Assembly (NCBI GenBank): GCA_003170575.1
Contig: PMZB01000187.1
Coordinates: forward strand, 1 to 7,246
DNA length: 7,246 nucleotides
Direction of reading: 5' to 3'
Source of the DNA: Chlamydiia bacterium
GTDB taxonomy: Bacteria > Chlamydiota > Chlamydiia > Chlamydiales > FEN-1388
Shown: positions 6,165 to 7,246 of the stretch, piece by piece
Layout: each line of letters begins with the position of its first letter
Position numbering within the stretch: the first letter of the stretch is position 1
The notes under the pieces: model-generated
What the model was told of the DNA's origin: nothing
Seen by the model: the letters and a program-made list of their open reading frames with translations, nothing else
The model's database searches: none
Translations under genes and position numbers: made by a program

Positions 6165-6184
6165 GCGCCTAAAAACCGGCCACC
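6138..6184 (+). repeat. Two direct terminal repeats of the IS21 element
   Basis: A 22-bp unit occurs at 6138-6159 and again at 6163-6184, a 25-bp period. Both copies begin GAGCGCCT and end AACCGGCCACC; they differ at one base (CCTGAAAACC versus CCTAAAAACC). Multiple short repeats near each end are typical of IS21-family elements and bind the IstA transposase. The CCTGAAAACCGGCCACC core resembles ends known from that family. Confidence 0.83.
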
Positions 6185-6251
6185 CGGCGCGCCGTTTAAA
6201 TCCCCGTTGCCCTACTATACTTCTGACAAATTTTTATGTCGGAGGTGATAC

Positions 6252-7246
6252 ATGAGTAGGCAACAAAAAATGGAAAAGAAAATTTTAATCACCAGGCTTC
6301 ACGCTCTGGGATGGTCCTTTCGGAAAATTCAGCAAGAAACCGGAGTCCATAGAGAAACCATTGCGAAGTATATAAAAGAATCTCTGTTAGAACAGGAAAA
6401 ACCTGAAAAAATCGGACAGGCTAAAGATTCTGAAAAAAGCTCTTCCAATAGCCTCTGCGTCCCTTTTGACAACTTCATTAAGGAATGCCTCCTAAAGGAT
6501 CTTTCAGCCCAAAGAATCTATCAGGACCTAGTCAAAGACCATTCTTTTCATGGTAGCTATACATCCGTTCAGAGATATGTTAGGAGCCGTTCCTCCGAAT
6601 CTAAAGATTCTTACTTCCGAATTCACACTCTGCCTGGAGAAGAAGCTCAAGTCGATTTTGGACAAGGTGCCCCAACGTTTATTGATGGAAAAATTTCTAA
6701 GCCATGGCTATTCACTATGGTTCTTGGGTACTCGCGTATGCTCTATGCGGAAGTTGTTTGGCATCAAGATGTTGAAACATTTCTTAGGTGCCATGAAAGA
6801 GGTTTTTTGTTCTTTGTTGGGGTGCCATTAATAATTAGGCTGGACAATTTAAAATCAGGGGTGCTCAAGGCTCATCTTTTCGAACCCGAGCTCAATCCAG
6901 TATATGTAGATTTTTCGAATCATTACGGTTTTTCGCCATTACCATGCCTGCCAGCCACTCCTGAGCACAAAGGTAAAGTTGAGGCAGGAGTGAAATACGT
7001 TCAGAATAACGCTTTGAAAGGCAAAGAGTTTGCTTCGTTGGACGCACAGAATACATATCTTCGCCAATGGACGCATGAGATTGCTCAGCAACGGATCCAT
7101 GGAACAACGAAAAAGAGACCTATAGAAATGTTCGAAAACGAGGAGAGGCAAGCCCTAAAACCTTGCCCAAACACCTGTTACGAATACTTCAGGACTGGAC
7201 TAAGATCAGTTCATATGGACGGCCATGTTGAGGTAGAAAGAGCATA
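6252..7246 (+). CDS. istA: IS21-family transposase IstA, 3' end outside window
   Basis: The first 331 residues of the IS21 transposase are visible; family members are about 400-500 residues, so the C-terminus lies beyond the window. The start is the ATG at 6252 with a strong GGAGGTGA (6241-6248) 3 nt upstream. An N-terminal helix-turn-helix covers about residues 20-42 (GWSFRKIQQETGVHRETIAKYI). The DDE integrase core follows: D135 in EEAQVDFGQG, D198 in IIRLDNLKSGV and E244 in PEHKGKVEAGVKYV, with 45 residues between the second Asp and the Glu. The VDFG and HKGKVE blocks are characteristic of IstA. No frameshift or stop occurs in the visible part and all three catalytic residues are present, so the element may still be active if istB and the right end are intact. 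Confidence 0.93.
   Translation, partial: MSRQQKMEKKILITRLHALGWSFRKIQQETGVHRETIAKYIKESLLEQEKPEKIGQAKDSEKSSSNSLCVPFDNFIKECLLKDLSAQRIYQDLVKDHSFHGSYTSVQRYVRSRSSESKDSYFRIHTLPGEEAQVDFGQGAPTFIDGKISKPWLFTMVLGYSRMLYAEVVWHQDVETFLRCHERGFLFFVGVPLIIRLDNLKSGVLKAHLFEPELNPVYVDFSNHYGFSPLPCLPATPEHKGKVEAGVKYVQNNALKGKEFASLDAQNTYLRQWTHEIAQQRIHGTTKKRPIEMFENEERQALKPCPNTCYEYFRTGLRSVHMDGHVEVERA

Larger units (their letters stand above)
6131..7246 (+). mobile_element. IS21-family insertion sequence, left part
   Basis: The element starts at about 6131 with TGTCAGCGAG; a 5'-TG end is usual for IS21-family elements. It carries two terminal repeat copies and istA in the order expected of the family. Its ATPase helper gene istB and the right end lie beyond the window. 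It sits inside the adenosine-deaminase-like gene in the same orientation. The exact left boundary is inferred from where homology to the interrupted gene ends and the TG begins; the 4-8 bp target duplication cannot be checked without the right end. Confidence 0.85.

Noticed and set aside
6186..6200. GGCGCGCC followed by GTTTAAA resembling a cloning linker
   Set aside because: The second site is not an exact rare-cutter site and the stretch lies in natural context between IS terminal repeats and the istA ribosome binding site, so a vector artefact is not supported.
6550..6831. 93-residue plus-strand open frame inside the element
   Set aside because: It is out of frame with istA, whose DDE residues lie in the other frame across this stretch.

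Overview
The window is a 7.2 kb piece of a Gram-negative bacterial chromosome of moderate GC content. It carries seven protein-coding loci and the start of an insertion sequence. Gram-negative is inferred from a C-terminal-Phe outer-membrane barrel protein and several exported proteins. Three genes suggest a host-associated, possibly intracellular bacterium of the environmental-chlamydia, Legionella-like or Holosporales type: a eukaryotic-style classical protein tyrosine phosphatase, an exported endonuclease/exonuclease/phosphatase-fold enzyme, and a lipoprotein resembling secreted adenosine deaminases. The taxon cannot be settled from sequence reading alone.

Layout. At 1-1007 (+) is the 3' part of a tyrosine phosphatase gene whose reading frame is open to the left edge, so its start lies outside the window. 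At 1104-1925 (+) is a CPBP-family intramembrane protease. Converging on it is a small gene at 2258-1971 (-) for an unusual Pro-Ala-repeat/charged-helix protein. That gene has a strong ribosome binding site and a strong intrinsic terminator, and the terminator DNA also encodes the last residues of the CPBP protein. At 4254-2430 (-) is a tight two-gene operon of an outer-membrane barrel protein and an exported EEP-fold enzyme, separated by 7 bp with the second ribosome binding site overlapping the first stop codon. Divergent from it, at 4486-5730 (+), is an RhlE-type DEAD-box RNA helicase. At 5820 (+) begins an adenosine-deaminase-related lipoprotein gene. After about 103 codons it is interrupted by an IS21-family element (left end about 6131, istA from 6252), which continues past the right edge.

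How it fits together. The exported or secretable proteins (phosphatase, barrel, EEP enzyme, ADA-like lipoprotein) are consistent with interaction with a host or scavenging of nucleotides and phosphate, but this is inference. I see no new multi-gene defence or biosynthetic system here. The points most worth a second look are the phosphatase running off the edge, the barrel/EEP operon, the Pro-Ala-repeat small protein with its shared terminator, and the IS21 disruption of the adenosine deaminase-like gene. No RNA genes, CRISPR arrays or origins were recognised, and no gene-free stretch exceeds about 230 bases.
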